Source: DAIDKA01 sp036489445 (GTDB lineage Bacteria; Pseudomonadota; Gammaproteobacteria; Steroidobacterales; Steroidobacteraceae). From it: 64,000 nt of DNA. Positions 49,718 through 59,047 of this stretch are shown piece by piece (within the stretch, counting starts at the first letter, position 1; the number at the start of each line of letters is the position of its first letter). Both the position numbers and the translations under genes were made by a program. The notes under the pieces are model-generated. The model made no database searches. It worked only from the letters and a program-made list of their open reading frames with translations, and was not told the DNA's origin. Location of the stretch: contig DASXFV010000050.1 of NCBI GenBank assembly GCA_036489445.1, positions 1-64,000 of the forward strand, given 5' to 3'.

Positions 49718-50377
49718 ATGGACAGAATACTCGAACCGGAAATCATGGATGGCGAGGCGGAGGCCGCAGCCTATGCGCGCGCCGATTTCTCGGACTCCAA
49801 TCAGGCCTATGTACGCGATGTGGTGGCCAGCTTTTCAGAGAGCCTCGCGAAGGTCGTGGATCTGGGTTGCGGGCCCGGAGACATCGCCATTCGCCTGAGC
49901 CGGGCCGCTACCACCTCGAGGATTACCGGTGTCGACGGGAGTCCCGCCATGTTGGCGATCGCGCGCCAGAGCTTGCGGGCCGCCGGGCTGGAGGCACGAG
50001 TGACATTCCTGGAGGGGCGGTTGCCGGGGGTGGCGCTGGCCGATGGCAGTTTCGATCTGGTGCTGTCCAAGGACATGCTGCATCACTTGCCCGATGCGCA
50101 GGCACTGTGGGATGAGGTGAAGCGGCTGGGCCGACCGGGCGCGGCGGTGTGCGTCATGGACCTATGCCGCCCGGCCACACCCGAGGCCGCCCACGAGATT
50201 GTCGAGCGGGTAGCGGGTGCGGAGCACCCGCTGCTGAAGACGGATTTCTACAACTCGTTGTGCGCTGCATTCACGCCCGACGAAGTGCGCCAGCAGCTGA
50301 CGAGGGCCGGTCTGCCTTTGACCATCAGCCAGCTGACCGAGCGTCACCTGTGTGTCAAGGGGTGGTTACCCGGATAA
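49718..50377 (+). CDS. SAM-dependent class I methyltransferase
   Basis: 219 residues. Motif I VVDLGCGPGDIAIRLS near 46-61, VDGSPAMLAIARQ, and the post-motif DLVLSKDMLHHLPD. Methyltransferase_11/25 type, resembling UbiE-like enzymes but without a specific assignment. It is divergent from the kinase gene, and its last 23 bases overlap the convergent dehydrogenase gene. Substrate unknown. Confidence 0.85.
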   Translation: MDRILEPEIMDGEAEAAAYARADFSDSNQAYVRDVVASFSESLAKVVDLGCGPGDIAIRLSRAATTSRITGVDGSPAMLAIARQSLRAAGLEARVTFLEGRLPGVALADGSFDLVLSKDMLHHLPDAQALWDEVKRLGRPGAAVCVMDLCRPATPEAAHEIVERVAGAEHPLLKTDFYNSLCAAFTPDEVRQQLTRAGLPLTISQLTERHLCVKGWLPG

Positions 50378-51500
50378 CGATCTTGCCGAAGGCCTCGCCC
50401 TGCTCCATGGTTTCAAAGGCCGCGGCAGCGTCCTTGAATTCAAACACGTGGTCAATCACGGGCTTGACGTGATGGGCATCGATGAAGGCGTTCAGCGCCG
50501 CGAAATCCGCGCGCGAGCCCACGTAGATGCCCGAGGCCGTGATGTTGCCGTTCATGAGCGCCATGACCGGCACATCGCCACCGAAGCCACCCAGCCCGCC
50601 GATGAGCGCCACGTGTCCACCTGGTGCCAACGTGGCCAGCGCGTGCGCCAGGGAGTCCTTGCCGCCCACCTCCAGGATTTCCTGGACTCCGGCATCGCCG
50701 GTGAGTGCCATGACGGGTTGCTCCCAATTGGTCGTCGTGCGGTAGTTGACGCCACCCACGGCTCCCAGGGCCTTGGCACGCACGAGCTTCTCATCATGGG
50801 AGCTGGTGATGATGGGTTTGGCACCATCGGCCACCGCCAGGGCCAGCCCCAACAGGGACACCCCGCCGGTACCCTCGAGCAGCACATAGTCGCCCGGCTG
50901 CATCTGGCCGCGATTGAAGAGACCATTCCAGGCCGTCACGCCAGCGCAGGGCAGGGTGGCAGCTTCTTCATAAGTCAGGGTCTTCGGGATGCGCACGACA
51001 CCCGATTCATTGAGCACCACATACTGCGTCAGCATGCCGTCGATGAATCCACCCAGCGCGGACTGTGCGACATTCGCAGGAGCGCGACCGCTGTCCCAGC
51101 TTTGAAAGAATATGCCTGCGACCCGGTCCCCCACATGAAATTGAGTCACACCCGCCCCGATGGCGACGATCTCGCCGGCGCCATCCGAAAGCGGCACGAT
51201 GGTCTTGCGCGTGCCCACCGGATACTGGCCTTGCAGCACGTAAATGTCGCGCCGGTTCAGGGAGGTGGCGTGTACCCGGATCAGAACCTGGTGCGCACCT
51301 GCCTGTGGGACCGGTACCTCCACCTGCTTCAGGGTAAAGGGCCCCCGGCTTCCCGCGCGCACGAACTGGTACTGCTGCTGCGTAGTCGGAAGCTGCAGTG
51401 GCGCGGTGGCGCAGCCAGTCACGGCGAGGCTGGCCAGTGCCGCCAGGACCGTCGCGGCCTGTATCGTCGTGGCACGGGTCGCAGCGTAGAATCGACTCAT
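50355..51500 (-). CDS. Predicted lipoprotein medium-chain dehydrogenase (zinc-independent)
   Basis: 381 residues. N terminus MSRFYAATRATTIQAATVLAALASLAVTGC has a clear signal peptide and lipobox V-T-G-C with Cys30. From residue 45 onward it is a medium-chain dehydrogenase/reductase (QVEVPVPQAGAHQVLIRVHATSLNRRDIYVLQG..., cofactor loop EGTGGVSLLG). The catalytic-zinc Cys is absent (TSLNRRD), as in quinone oxidoreductase-like members. MDR enzymes are normally cytoplasmic, so a lipid-anchored form is unexpected. Its start codon lies 24 bases from the start of the divergent thioredoxin-like lipoprotein gene. Confidence 0.85.
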   Translation of the reverse strand: MSRFYAATRATTIQAATVLAALASLAVTGCATAPLQLPTTQQQYQFVRAGSRGPFTLKQVEVPVPQAGAHQVLIRVHATSLNRRDIYVLQGQYPVGTRKTIVPLSDGAGEIVAIGAGVTQFHVGDRVAGIFFQSWDSGRAPANVAQSALGGFIDGMLTQYVVLNESGVVRIPKTLTYEEAATLPCAGVTAWNGLFNRGQMQPGDYVLLEGTGGVSLLGLALAVADGAKPIITSSHDEKLVRAKALGAVGGVNYRTTTNWEQPVMALTGDAGVQEILEVGGKDSLAHALATLAPGGHVALIGGLGGFGGDVPVMALMNGNITASGIYVGSRADFAALNAFIDAHHVKPVIDHVFEFKDAAAAFETMEQGEAFGKIVIRVTTP

Positions 51501-51524
51501 AGGAATTTCCAAAAGGTTGTCAGT

Positions 51525-53183
51525 ATGTTCCCGCGCGATATCCTTGTGATGATCACTGGATTGGTTGCGGCTGGGTGCACACAGCATACAGGGCCGCCGC
51601 CGGCTCCGTCGGGCGCCGTGGCTGCGGCGAGCGCCCGGGCACGGCCGCTGGGCGTTGCAGCAGCCATTGCGGCACCTGGTGCGGTCTCCGCGCGGCCCGC
51701 CATCGCCTGGTACCGCGGTAGTGTCGAATCTGCATTCGCCGCGGCACGCACCCAGAATAAGCCGGTATTTCTATATTGGGGTGCGAAGTGGTGTCCGCCC
51801 TGCCATGAGTTGAAGGCGACCGTGTTCTCCCGGCCGGACTTCATTGAAAAGCTTCAATTGTTCATTCCCGTCTATCTCGATGGGGATGACCCAGGGGCGC
51901 AGAAGTGGGGCGACAGGTTTGGCGTCAGCGGCTATCCGACTGTTCTGGTGCTGCGGGCCGATCACAGCGAACTCGCGCGGATCTCCGGCGGCATGGACCT
52001 GTCGCAATATGCGCAGGTCCTGGACCTGGTACTGGGCGATGTCCGGCCGGTCAACACCATTCTGACGGCAGTGAAATCCGGCGGCTCCCGACCGCTGTCG
52101 CGCGATGACTGCCGCCGACTGGCGTACTACGGCTGGGACGTGGCGGACGACGTGAACGCCCGATTCTCCACATTGGCACAAACCCTGTCGCAGGCCGCCT
52201 CCCAATGTCCGGCGGGCACCGAGCCTGAGGAGGCGCGCCTGCTGATCATGGCCGCAAGTCTCGCCGCCGATGGTGAGGCCGACGCCCTGACTGCCGGGAA
52301 GCCACCGGGTCGTCGACTGCGCGAACTCGTTGGTCGAATCGATACGATCTTGCGGGATCCGCCCCTGGCCCGGAAGGTTGCCGACGTCTTGGGAGACCTG
52401 GATGCAGCGTTCTTCCAGGCCGTGGCCCGGATGTCACCGAGCGATGCGGCGGGTTGGAATGTACGCTATGGCGCAGTCATGGATGCGGCGGCAGTTGATC
52501 CAGGCTTCTCGGCAGCTGATCACCTGTACAGCTGGTACGCAAAGTTGGCGGCAGCCAAGGCGCTTGATCCGCAACACAAGGTTGCGCCGGAACTGGCGGC
52601 GTTGGCGCACCGGCGCATCAGCGCTGCGTTGGCGGGCAAGCTGGATGAGCATACCCGGGCCAGTGTTGTGAATGCGGCGTTGAATATTCTGGATCTGCTC
52701 GGCGACGACGATCAGGCCTATGCGATTGCGCACGAGCAGATGGCGCAGTCCAAATCTCCCTACTACTACATGCTCGATCTGGCCTCGCTGGATGAAAAGC
52801 ACGGCCACATCGACAGTGCCGTGGACTGGCTGGCACGTGCCTATGCCCAGTCCCAGGGTGCTGCCACCCGCTTCCAATGGGGCACTGACTATCTGTTCGG
52901 GCTGCTCCGGATGAAGCCGGCTGACGATGCCGTCATCCGCACCGCCGGACTCGAGGTTCTGGGTGAGCTGGACGGCCCGGATCGCATCTATCGCCGCACC
53001 CGGGTGCGGCTGGAGAGGTTGAATCATGCCTTGGCAAAGTGGAATGCCAAAGGCGACCACGAGGCGACGATTGGCGTTCTCCGGCAACGCATGCACGGCA
53101 TCTGCGACCAGATCCCTGCGACGGACTCCGCCCATGCCACCTGCCGCGGATTTCTGGCCAGAACCGCAACGGCCAGAACCTGA
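51525..53183 (+). CDS. Thioredoxin-like predicted lipoprotein
   Basis: 552 residues. Lipobox V-A-A-G-C at Cys18 after a short signal peptide. After an Ala/Pro linker a thioredoxin fold (about 62-175) carries CPPC at Cys90-Cys93 (WGAKWCPPCHELK) and the cis-Pro loop SGYPTVL. The C-terminal 370 residues are alpha-helical, possibly TPR-like, with EEARLL, AYAIAHEQMAQ and AVDWLARAYAQ helices. A periplasm-facing disulfide or thiol role is inferred. Divergent from the predicted lipoprotein dehydrogenase. Confidence 0.82.
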   Translation: MFPRDILVMITGLVAAGCTQHTGPPPAPSGAVAAASARARPLGVAAAIAAPGAVSARPAIAWYRGSVESAFAAARTQNKPVFLYWGAKWCPPCHELKATVFSRPDFIEKLQLFIPVYLDGDDPGAQKWGDRFGVSGYPTVLVLRADHSELARISGGMDLSQYAQVLDLVLGDVRPVNTILTAVKSGGSRPLSRDDCRRLAYYGWDVADDVNARFSTLAQTLSQAASQCPAGTEPEEARLLIMAASLAADGEADALTAGKPPGRRLRELVGRIDTILRDPPLARKVADVLGDLDAAFFQAVARMSPSDAAGWNVRYGAVMDAAAVDPGFSAADHLYSWYAKLAAAKALDPQHKVAPELAALAHRRISAALAGKLDEHTRASVVNAALNILDLLGDDDQAYAIAHEQMAQSKSPYYYMLDLASLDEKHGHIDSAVDWLARAYAQSQGAATRFQWGTDYLFGLLRMKPADDAVIRTAGLEVLGELDGPDRIYRRTRVRLERLNHALAKWNAKGDHEATIGVLRQRMHGICDQIPATDSAHATCRGFLARTATART

Positions 53184-53223
53184 AAGACGCGGCCGGGCTG
53201 GCGCGTCGCCCATCCAGGCCTGC

Positions 53224-53254
53224 TTGCACTTTCCCTGACGTCAGGTACTACAGT
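53224..53254 (+). promoter_or_regulatory. MerR-type promoter with operator dyad
   Basis: TTGCAC (-35, 53224-53229) and TACAGT (-10, 53249-53254) are separated by 19 bases, the overlong spacing typical of MerR-controlled promoters. A perfect 12-base palindrome CCTGACGTCAGG (53234-53245) lies in the spacer. It is 33 bases before the merR-type gene and probably autoregulatory. Confidence 0.6.
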
Positions 53255-53286
53255 CCGCCTCGCGGCCTCTGCCAGGATCATGTGAA

Positions 53287-54384
53287 ATGAATGCGTTGGA
53301 CCCGTCTCAAGTACTGACAGCCGCCGAATGCACGGCTCGCACCGGCCTGACGGCACGCGCCCTGCGACTCTATGAGGAGCATGGCCTCATTGCGCCACGA
53401 CGCACCGCGGGGGGCTGGCGCCAGTACGGGCCACTGGATCTGGTGCGTCTCAACGTGATCACGTTGCTGAAATCTGCTGGTTTGACCCTGGCACAGATCG
53501 TAGGTGTTACCCGTTCGGACGATGAGAATTTCGACCTGCGCCAGATCCTTTCCATTCAGCTCGAGAACTGGCGCAGCAGACGGGCGGACGCGGAGCGCGG
53601 TCAGCGCATCGCGGAAGCCGCGCTGGAACGCCTCAGGGAGGGTGGATCCCTTAACGTCGATGAACTTTGCAATCTAATACGGAGTCTCGAAATGACCCAG
53701 CCACAGGATCCCACCGCCGCTCATCAGGGCGTGTCTGATATCGTCAGTGTCGATGAAGCCATCCTGGATCGTTACGCCGGGGTCTACCAGATTGGCGACT
53801 GGAATGTCCTCACCGTGCGTCGCGAAGGGGTGAGACTGCTGATCGATTTCCCCTCTCGTCCGTCGATAGAACTTCGGCCCACGAGCGAATGCGATTTTGA
53901 GACTGTCGACTTCGCCGAACTGCCCATCACGTTCGATCGCAAACCCGATGGCACAGTCCCGTCACTGCGCATCCGCACCAAAGGGGGCGATCAGTCCGCC
54001 ATGCGCATCGACAATGCAACAGCCGAGCAGGTAAAAGCTCGATTCGCCACGCGCCTCAAGGAGCAGAAGCCGCTGCCCGGTAGCGAGGGTGCGGTGCGTG
54101 GGCTGGTCGAAGGCCTGATCACGGGTCAGCCTGACTATAACGCCATGCATCCAACCCTTGCATACCTCGCGCGCCAGCAGATGCCTGGTCTGCACACCAC
54201 CGCCGCCTACCTCGGGGCCATCAAGTCCATTGAGTATCAGGGTGTGGGTGGGCAGGGCTGGGACGTATTCGACGTGCATCAGGAACGCGGCACGGCCCGA
54301 GTTAGGATTATCCTACGATCCGACGGGTTGATTACCGGGGCGCTGTTCGCGGTCAAGGACGGTCCTCTGTCCCTGGGTCCATAG
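53287..54384 (+). CDS. MerR family regulator with large C-terminal domain
   Basis: 365 residues. The winged-helix domain is at 10-80 (LTAAECTARTGLTARALRLYEEHGLIAPRRTAGGWRQYG), then a dimerisation helix (about 95-135). Residues 150-365 form an extra domain beginning ILDRYAGVYQIGDWNVLTV (DUF3471-like) and ending VDFHQ-like beta strands. The extra domain may bind a ligand. No Cys pair for metal sensing is seen. A MerR-style promoter lies directly upstream. Confidence 0.85.
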   Translation: MNALDPSQVLTAAECTARTGLTARALRLYEEHGLIAPRRTAGGWRQYGPLDLVRLNVITLLKSAGLTLAQIVGVTRSDDENFDLRQILSIQLENWRSRRADAERGQRIAEAALERLREGGSLNVDELCNLIRSLEMTQPQDPTAAHQGVSDIVSVDEAILDRYAGVYQIGDWNVLTVRREGVRLLIDFPSRPSIELRPTSECDFETVDFAELPITFDRKPDGTVPSLRIRTKGGDQSAMRIDNATAEQVKARFATRLKEQKPLPGSEGAVRGLVEGLITGQPDYNAMHPTLAYLARQQMPGLHTTAAYLGAIKSIEYQGVGGQGWDVFDVHQERGTARVRIILRSDGLITGALFAVKDGPLSLGP

Positions 54385-54423
54385 CGGCGTCGCACATCGC
54401 CGATGCCTTGGTTGAGGACGCGA

Positions 54424-56028
54424 ATGCAAAACAGATGGCTTGCTCTCCTTCACGGGCAGCTGCCACGCTCCAAGCGCCTGGCCAAGTTGCGCAGGGCATG
54501 GGGCGCGCCAGGCGACAACGACGCCTGGCGCGCCAGCGCATATTTCGATCTGACGTGCGGGGCGGCAACGCCGCAGCTCGTGGACGACAAGACCTGGCTC
54601 GATCTGGAGTTCCCGAAAATCTTCTCCGCCATTGACACCACGATTACAGCGATCGGTCGTCAATATCTGTTTAAACAACTGCGAACGTTCGAATACGACA
54701 CCGAGACGTTATCCCGGCGACAAGAAGCGTACGACGTACTCAGAACCAATAGCGCCTTGCGCGAAAGACTTCAGTTGTCGCTGCAGCGGCTGCACGCGGA
54801 TTCGGCAACATATATTGTCGAGCTTTTGTATGGACCGCCGCCCGCAAAGCCGCGGCGTCACGCTCTGGTGGTTCCCTGGGTGCTTCTTACGGTGCTGGTC
54901 ACGGTGGGCGCGATCGTACATTGGGTACCGCTGTGGCTTTGCGGGAGCATTCTTGCGGTGAACGCCATCGGTGCCCTGATATTTTCACCAAAGCTGGATC
55001 TGAACGCCGAAGCACTTACCAGCTGCGGTCGCTTGTTGGAAGTCGCCGAGCGGATCGCGTCCTTGCAACGAAAGAAAAGCGACCTGTCGTATGCAGCGCA
55101 ATTGGTGGCCGAAACCGCCAAGCGCAGGCGGCTCAAATCGCAGCTCCAGTCGCTGAAAGTGCTTGATCGCCTTAGATCCGTCGATATTCTGGGCGGGATA
55201 ATCATCTTAGTAAATGGGTGCTTTCTTCTCAAGCTGGCCCTGTATACGCGGTCGATCGATCAATTCATCAGACATCGCGCCGAATGGGAGTCGACTTTTG
55301 AACTGGTCGGCGCCATCGACGCTTCAATCGCGATAGCGAATTTTCATCATCGATTTCCGGATCGTTGCCGTCCCCGGATATGTAGTGATCAGGTCATTGA
55401 CATCCAGAACGGCTATCATCCGTTGCTGGCCGCGCCAGTAAAGAACTCCATCGCGCTGGGGAAGGAGTCCGCACTTGTGACGGGCTCGAACATGGCGGGT
55501 AAGACCACGTTCATCAAGATGGTTGCCATCAATATCATCCTGGGACACACGATCGGGACCTGCCTCGCGGATAGCGCGACGATTCCGCGATCACGTGTGA
55601 TGGCGTTGATTCGCGGTGATCAGTCTGTGGCATCGGGCAAGAGCCGCTATTTTGCGGAAGCGGAAGGGATACGCGATTTCGTTGCGGAGTCGGCACGGGG
55701 AGAATGTGGGGTATTCGTGATTGACGAGCCCTTCAGCGGCACCAACACCGTCGAACGAGTCGCCGCCGCGGCGGCGGTTTTGGCAGCCATAAGCCTTCAT
55801 GCCCAGGCACTGGTGACCACTCATGACGTTGAGCTGCAACATCTGCTGAACGATCGCTTCAGGCTGTTCCACTTCCAGGAAGATCCCGCCGTGGAGGGGT
55901 TCTTCGACTACCATTTGCGCGCCGGAGCAGGTACCCAACGAAATGCCATACGGGTGCTGGAAAGACTGGGTTTCCCGAGCGACATCATCGCAAGGGCGCT
56001 GGCACTGGTCGCAGCCACTGGCGGGTAG
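54424..56028 (+). CDS. Membrane-anchored MutS-like ATPase
   Basis: 534 residues from ATG 54424 (GAGGA six bases upstream). Hydrophobic segments are at about 147-185 (two) and 252-273. The C-terminal MutS-type ATPase has Walker A TGSNMAGKTTF near 353-362, Walker B VFVIDEPFSGT and the TTHDVELQ switch. MutS lever/core helices remain between, but the mismatch-recognition and connector domains are missing. It thus belongs to short MutS homologues of unknown job rather than to mismatch repair proper. Base composition seems less GC-rich than the neighbours. Confidence 0.85.
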   Translation: MQNRWLALLHGQLPRSKRLAKLRRAWGAPGDNDAWRASAYFDLTCGAATPQLVDDKTWLDLEFPKIFSAIDTTITAIGRQYLFKQLRTFEYDTETLSRRQEAYDVLRTNSALRERLQLSLQRLHADSATYIVELLYGPPPAKPRRHALVVPWVLLTVLVTVGAIVHWVPLWLCGSILAVNAIGALIFSPKLDLNAEALTSCGRLLEVAERIASLQRKKSDLSYAAQLVAETAKRRRLKSQLQSLKVLDRLRSVDILGGIIILVNGCFLLKLALYTRSIDQFIRHRAEWESTFELVGAIDASIAIANFHHRFPDRCRPRICSDQVIDIQNGYHPLLAAPVKNSIALGKESALVTGSNMAGKTTFIKMVAINIILGHTIGTCLADSATIPRSRVMALIRGDQSVASGKSRYFAEAEGIRDFVAESARGECGVFVIDEPFSGTNTVERVAAAAAVLAAISLHAQALVTTHDVELQHLLNDRFRLFHFQEDPAVEGFFDYHLRAGAGTQRNAIRVLERLGFPSDIIARALALVAATGG

Positions 56029-56093
56029 CTTCGTTTTTGTGACGGAAGGGCGTGCAGGTCGCCGGGGCGTCGTTTATTCTTGACGATGCTACA

Positions 56094-56900
56094 ATGCCCT
56101 ACACCCTCTCCCATGTCGCTGTTGTGCTGCCGTTTTCGCGGCAGCTTGCCCGCTTGCGCGTATTGTCCGCGGTCGTGATCGGCAGCATGGTGCCGGACTT
56201 TGGCTACTTCATGCCGTTTCGGCCGCCCAGACTGGCAACCCACAGCGCAATGAGTCTGCTGACTTTTTCCTTGCCCGTGGGGCTGCTTTCGTACTGGATT
56301 TTCCAGCGCCTGATGAAGACGCCGCTGGTGAATCTATTGCCCGACCAGGCGTACATGCGCTGGCGCCCGTTCTCGGTGCCGGCGGCATGGGGCAGTCTAC
56401 GTCAGTGGACCCTGGCTGCCTGCGGTGTTATTGCGGGTGCGGTGACTCATCTGGCGTGGGACGGGTTTACCCACGAGGGTGCACGGGGCATGCGGATGAT
56501 GCCGGAGCTGGATGACTGGAAGTTCGAGTTGCACGGGCATCACCTGATCGGCGCGCGGTTGCTGGAAGATGGCAGCTCGTTGTTTGGACTGATCATCGTT
56601 TTCGGATTCATAGCATACGCGTTGCGTAGAGGTAGGCCGCAAGCGGTGGTGCCGCGGGCGCTGAGTGCGGCCGAGCGGCAAACCTGGGTGCTGGCGTTTG
56701 TGATGACCACACTGGTCCTGAGTCTGGGATTCGATATTTTTGGCCACGCGATTGCGGTGTTCGGGCCCTTTGTGATGCTGCGAGCGGACGCCGCGGCCAT
56801 CGAGTTCATGCGCGCGCTGTTGCTGGCTGCGGTGTGTGTCAGCGTGTTGCTGAATTGGTATCTGCGCCGGCGGACAGGTGCGGGCGCATCGCCTCAGTGA
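56094..56900 (+). CDS. DUF4184 family membrane protein
   Basis: 268 residues, start MPYTLSHVAVVLPF, which is the family hallmark together with VIGSMVPDFGYF and GAVTHLAWDGFTH. Six hydrophobic segments. The conserved His and Asp residues could bind metal. Function unknown. Convergent with the next gene, overlapping by 7 bases. Confidence 0.88.
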   Translation: MPYTLSHVAVVLPFSRQLARLRVLSAVVIGSMVPDFGYFMPFRPPRLATHSAMSLLTFSLPVGLLSYWIFQRLMKTPLVNLLPDQAYMRWRPFSVPAAWGSLRQWTLAACGVIAGAVTHLAWDGFTHEGARGMRMMPELDDWKFELHGHHLIGARLLEDGSSLFGLIIVFGFIAYALRRGRPQAVVPRALSAAERQTWVLAFVMTTLVLSLGFDIFGHAIAVFGPFVMLRADAAAIEFMRALLLAAVCVSVLLNWYLRRRTGAGASPQ

Positions 56901-57595
56901 GGTCGTTGTGCGGGTTCCCGAAATGCCAGCACCTCCGAGGTGTAGGTCTCCGTCAGCGCACTGATGGGCATGCCGTCGGGCAGCGTGAGCACGGCTGTGT
57001 GTTGCAGGACGTAGTGCGGGACATCAAGGTTGGTTGAGTGCGCCGGGGCCGGCGATACCGACATCTCCCACCCTGCAGGCAGTGGCGCCCACAGCAGGGT
57101 GGCGGACAGCGTGTGGCGACTGAAGTGCAGCGCCTGAATGGCACGTCCGAAGGCAATGTCGCTGTTCTCCAGGTCGTGGTTCATCTGCGCGGTCAGGCGT
57201 GATGGCACGTACCAGTTGTCGGCTTCGGAAAGCACGTGCGCGCCGCAGTGCAACTTCACCCGACGATACCCCAATGGCTCGGCAGGACTGACGCGTAGCA
57301 GCTCCCGTTGCGCAGCCGTCGGTGGTTTATCGACGTCGCGTACGCGTTCCGCCGTGATGGTCGCGGGGTCCGCCAGGTGGTGTGTTGCGCACCATCGGTC
57401 CAGGGTGAGAGTCGCGCTGTCGTGGGAAAGCAGGTCCGCATTGAGGGACTGCAGGAGTGCGAGTGCTTCAAGTCGCGTCGTGAACGAGTCGCGCCAGGCA
57501 ATAGAGCTGGTGTCGGGAGAAGCGGCGTTGGCACCGGCAGTGGTCGCCAGCAACACGATCAGCGCAACGGTGGTGCGCCACAAGAGCACGGACAT
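56894..57595 (-). CDS. Secreted chorismate-lyase-like protein
   Basis: 233 residues. Signal peptide MSVLLWRTTVALIVLLATTAGANA. The mature part follows the UbiC/chorismate-lyase fold pattern: LALLQSLNADLLSHDSATLTLDRWC, RRVKLHCGAHVLSEADNWYVPSRL, and FGRAIQALHFSRHTL. An excellent AGGAGGTGA ribosome site precedes the ATG. Chorismate lyases act in the cytoplasm, so an exported relative probably has another ligand. The assignment rests on pattern only. Confidence 0.65.
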   Translation of the reverse strand: MSVLLWRTTVALIVLLATTAGANAASPDTSSIAWRDSFTTRLEALALLQSLNADLLSHDSATLTLDRWCATHHLADPATITAERVRDVDKPPTAAQRELLRVSPAEPLGYRRVKLHCGAHVLSEADNWYVPSRLTAQMNHDLENSDIAFGRAIQALHFSRHTLSATLLWAPLPAGWEMSVSPAPAHSTNLDVPHYVLQHTAVLTLPDGMPISALTETYTSEVLAFREPAQRPH

Positions 57596-57811
57596 GATGG
57601 GTCACCTCCTAGCTTGAGCCGTCGGGAGTCGCCATACCTGACTGGCGCCAATACAATACGCCAGGCGGGCCACCTGGAGCCCGACTTGTAACGAATCCTG
57701 CCAGGCCAGATGAGGGTCGGGAGCCGAAGAACCGGGGCCAGCTTGGGAACCGCCAGCGGTGATGATATTGTCTGGCCGCTGGGGCGCGACGTGATTGTTG
57801 GGGGACTGACG

Positions 57812-58846
57812 GTGGAGCGATGCTTGGTAGAGCCGATACCCCGTGCCTTTGGTTGGGCAGCCCTGCTCGTGGGCGCCATGCTCAATGCGTCCCTCGGTGC
57901 CGCGGCGCAGCCTACGGATCCATCTGCACCAGAGGATTCGCATCCGATGGCGGAGGTGCAGATCACCGCCTCGAAGCTCGACGAGCAGACATTGAAGCGT
58001 GTCACCACCCAGTTCGCGAAATCGCACGGCGCGGCGAGTGCGGCAGTCCACCAGATCGGTCGATGGCGGATGGATGTGTGTCCAGGGGTGACCGGGCTGC
58101 AGCCTGCGGCCAGCGCGTTTGTTTCCCGCCGTGTGACAGAGATCGCACGCAGCGTCGGCGCACCGACCCGTAAAGCCGGCAAAGACGGCAAAGACTGCAC
58201 GGTCAACGTCAAGATCGTGTTCACATCCGAGCCGCAGCAACTGCTGGATCACGTCGCGAAGGCCTATCCGGACCTTCTCGGGTCGTCCCGATCCCCTGGC
58301 GACGCCATCTCTCGCCACGCTATTCAATCCTGGTATGTCACCGGAACGAAAGTGGACGGATGGAATTCGATAGCGACCGGCTCGCTGGCATCCATGCTTA
58401 CGGGGCTGCAGATGGGAGTCGACGCCTCCACGCCTGGCGGTGCCATCGCCTCCGACGGCGCGCGGGTCGATCCGGCCTACGGCACGGGGTTTACCGGGTT
58501 CGGCCGCTCCGGCAGCTACTTCTCGAAGGGCTTCGCGAGCGAGCTGCTGCAGGTGTTCGTCGTCGTCGACACCGGTAAGGTAGCCGGAAACTCGCTGTCG
58601 TCGATTTCCGATTACATCGCCATGCTCGCGCTCACGAGGATGAACGCCCTCGATGGCTGCAACACGCTCTCGAGCATCATCGACCTGCTGTCATCCGGCT
58701 GCAGCGACAGGCAGAAGCCCCAAACGCTCACTGACGCCGATACGGCGTACCTCAAAGCGCTTTACTCGTCGAACCTCGAGATGAATTTGAATTTGGAGCA
58801 GGGCGACATTCGCGACCGAATGGTGAAAGCGATCTCGGGTCGATAG
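57812..58846 (+). CDS. Exported hypothetical protein
   Basis: 344 residues from GTG 57812 (GGGGGA six bases upstream); a longer frame begins at 57710. The hydrophobic segment AFGWAALLVGAMLNASLGAAAQ is a likely signal peptide. The mature part has ADVQITASKLDE-like and C-x(n)-C features (two Cys near 80 and 145, two near 290-300) but no recognised motif. Unknown function. Confidence 0.65.
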   Translation: MERCLVEPIPRAFGWAALLVGAMLNASLGAAAQPTDPSAPEDSHPMAEVQITASKLDEQTLKRVTTQFAKSHGAASAAVHQIGRWRMDVCPGVTGLQPAASAFVSRRVTEIARSVGAPTRKAGKDGKDCTVNVKIVFTSEPQQLLDHVAKAYPDLLGSSRSPGDAISRHAIQSWYVTGTKVDGWNSIATGSLASMLTGLQMGVDASTPGGAIASDGARVDPAYGTGFTGFGRSGSYFSKGFASELLQVFVVVDTGKVAGNSLSSISDYIAMLALTRMNALDGCNTLSSIIDLLSSGCSDRQKPQTLTDADTAYLKALYSSNLEMNLNLEQGDIRDRMVKAISGR

Positions 58847-59047
58847 AATCCAGCGCAACTCCGACCCGCAGCCCAGTGCACGTGCTGCTCGCTTCCTGAG
58901 CTGCAGGTGGCACCTATGCATCTCTCAGGGACTGCGTTCCGCTGATTGGTGGTGTGGACCCCCCCCATAAGCAGTCGGGTGCTGTAAACTGCGGCATCGG
59001 ATGTGGTGGTCGGCGGCCCAGATAAGCGATTGTTTTTGTTCAGGTAC

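Noticed and set aside
58960..58970. Run of eight C residues as a phase-variation tract
   Set aside because: It lies outside any gene or evident promoter spacer.
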